Assembly: GCA_035630195.1 (NCBI GenBank)
Contig: DASQLD010000596.1
Coordinates: 1-6,381, forward strand
Direction: 5' to 3'
DNA from: DASQDN01 sp035630195
GTDB taxonomy: Bacteria; Acidobacteriota; Terriglobia; Bryobacterales; Bryobacteraceae
DNA length: 6,381 nucleotides
The position numbers and the translations under genes are program-made. The notes beneath the pieces were generated by a model, which saw only the letters and a list, made by a program, of their open reading frames with translations, was not told the DNA's origin and ran no database searches. This document shows positions 5,659-6,381 of the stretch, in pieces. Position 1 is the first letter of the stretch; every line of letters begins with the position of its first letter.

Positions 5659-6381
5659 ATGACGAACGTTACTCGACGAAACTTAGTAGCTATGCCGGCT
5701 GCTTTCATGACCTCTGCCGCGCAAATTCCGTCTGGCCTGCAGCAACGGCTAGATCTGCCGAGCGGCAAGGTCCAGGCCGTTCTTGACACGGACACTTACA
5801 ACGAGATTGACGATCAGTTCGCGGTAGCCTATGCGCTGCGTTCGTCTGACAGGATCGATATAGAAGCGATCTATGCTGCGCCATATTTGAACGACCGGTC
5901 GACATCGGCCGCCGATGGCATGCAAAAGAGCTACGACGAGATTCTACGGATACTCGCTCGATTGAAAGTCAGCGACAAAGGCTTCGTATATCGGGGATCA
6001 GAATCCTTCATGACGGCTCCAGACAAACCCGTCAAGAGCGCCGCGGCGGAGGATCTGATTGGAAAAGCTCTCAAACCGCGCAGCGGCCCGCTGTACGTAC
6101 TGACCATCGGCGCCCCTACGAATGTTTCCTCCGCGATCTTGATCGAGCCGAAGATCAAAGAAAAAATCGTTGTCGTCTGGCTTGGTGGTCAACCCTTTGA
6201 TTGGCATACTGCCAACGAGTTCAACCTCAAGCAAGACCTTCACGCATCCCGCATACTGTATGACTCCGGGGTCCCTTTGGTTAACGTTCCTGCAAGGAAT
6301 GTATCGGAGCATCTGCGCACAACGGTACCGGAGCTTGAGAAGTTCATGAAGGGCAAGTCGCCAATCGCCGATTATCTCTTT
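5659..6381 (+). CDS. Inosine-uridine nucleoside hydrolase-family protein, predicted exported (3'-truncated)
   Basis: The reading frame from the ATG at 5659 stays open for 241 codons to the window edge. It begins MTNVTRRNLVAMPAAFMTSA, an RR-containing signal peptide resembling a Tat signal. The nucleoside hydrolase signature follows: VLDTDTYNEIDDQFAVAYAL at residues 41-60, in which D43, D45, D51 and D52 correspond to the calcium- and ribose-binding aspartates. TIGAPTNVSSAI at 149-160 matches the family's G-P-x-T-N block, and ANEFNLKQD at 185-193 matches the E-F-N ribose-binding motif. The family is usually 310-340 residues, so roughly the last quarter, with the active-site His, is outside the window. 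An in-frame TAG at 5647 makes this the first ATG; GGAG at 5640-5643 lies 15 bases upstream, a poor spacing. Members hydrolyse the N-glycosidic bond of nucleosides. Export would mean acting on extracytoplasmic nucleosides or related N-glycosides. Confidence 0.9.
   Translation, partial: MTNVTRRNLVAMPAAFMTSAAQIPSGLQQRLDLPSGKVQAVLDTDTYNEIDDQFAVAYALRSSDRIDIEAIYAAPYLNDRSTSAADGMQKSYDEILRILARLKVSDKGFVYRGSESFMTAPDKPVKSAAAEDLIGKALKPRSGPLYVLTIGAPTNVSSAILIEPKIKEKIVVVWLGGQPFDWHTANEFNLKQDLHASRILYDSGVPLVNVPARNVSEHLRTTVPELEKFMKGKSPIADYLF

Noticed and set aside
5705..6312. Minus-strand open frames of 66, 75 and 104 codons at the right end
   Set aside because: They are antisense to the nucleoside hydrolase frame, which carries family motifs throughout.

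Overview
The window comes from a moderately GC-rich bacterial chromosome. It is densely packed with predicted exported proteins: five genes, two of them cut by the window edges, and very little non-coding DNA. The pairing of a PSCyt1/PSCyt2/PSD1 (DUF1549/DUF1553) cytochrome-type protein with a Tat-exported DUF1501 protein is typical of Planctomycetes, Verrucomicrobia and Solibacter/Bryobacter-type Acidobacteriota. The compact 862-residue form, and the neighbouring serine hydrolase with a DUF3471-like tail, make an acidobacterium of the Bryobacterales my preferred guess. This is an inference from recalled family resemblance, not from a search.

Layout. Bases 1-746 (+) hold the C-terminal part of a class C beta-lactamase-like serine hydrolase. 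Six bases later, 753-1598 (+) encodes an isochorismatase-family cysteine hydrolase with a short RR-type signal peptide. This meets, tail to tail and with only 6 bases between the stop codons, a two-gene operon on the minus strand. The first gene of that operon is the PSCyt1-PSCyt2-PSD1 protein (5606 down to 3018), followed after 3 bases by the DUF1501 protein (3014 or 3008 down to 1605). A 52-base divergent intergenic region (5607-5658) separates the operon from an inosine-uridine nucleoside hydrolase-type gene on the plus strand (5659 to the window end). That last gene has no stop codon in the window.

How the genes may work together. The PSCyt/PSD1 and DUF1501 proteins are a recurrent pair of unknown biochemical role and probably act together outside the cytoplasmic membrane. 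The pair appears split between export routes: a Sec-type signal on the haem-binding protein, as haem attachment in the periplasm requires, and a clear twin-arginine signal on the DUF1501 partner. The isochorismatase-like protein and the nucleoside hydrolase also begin with RR-containing signals. The region therefore reads as a set of exported hydrolases around a cytochrome-like module. A common substrate pathway cannot be deduced from the sequence.

I saw no tRNA, rRNA, mobile element, CRISPR array, convincing intrinsic terminator or notable repeat. The least understood parts are the PSCyt/DUF1501 module and the apparent loss of the usual catalytic lysine in the isochorismatase-like protein. 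I cannot claim a wholly new system here.
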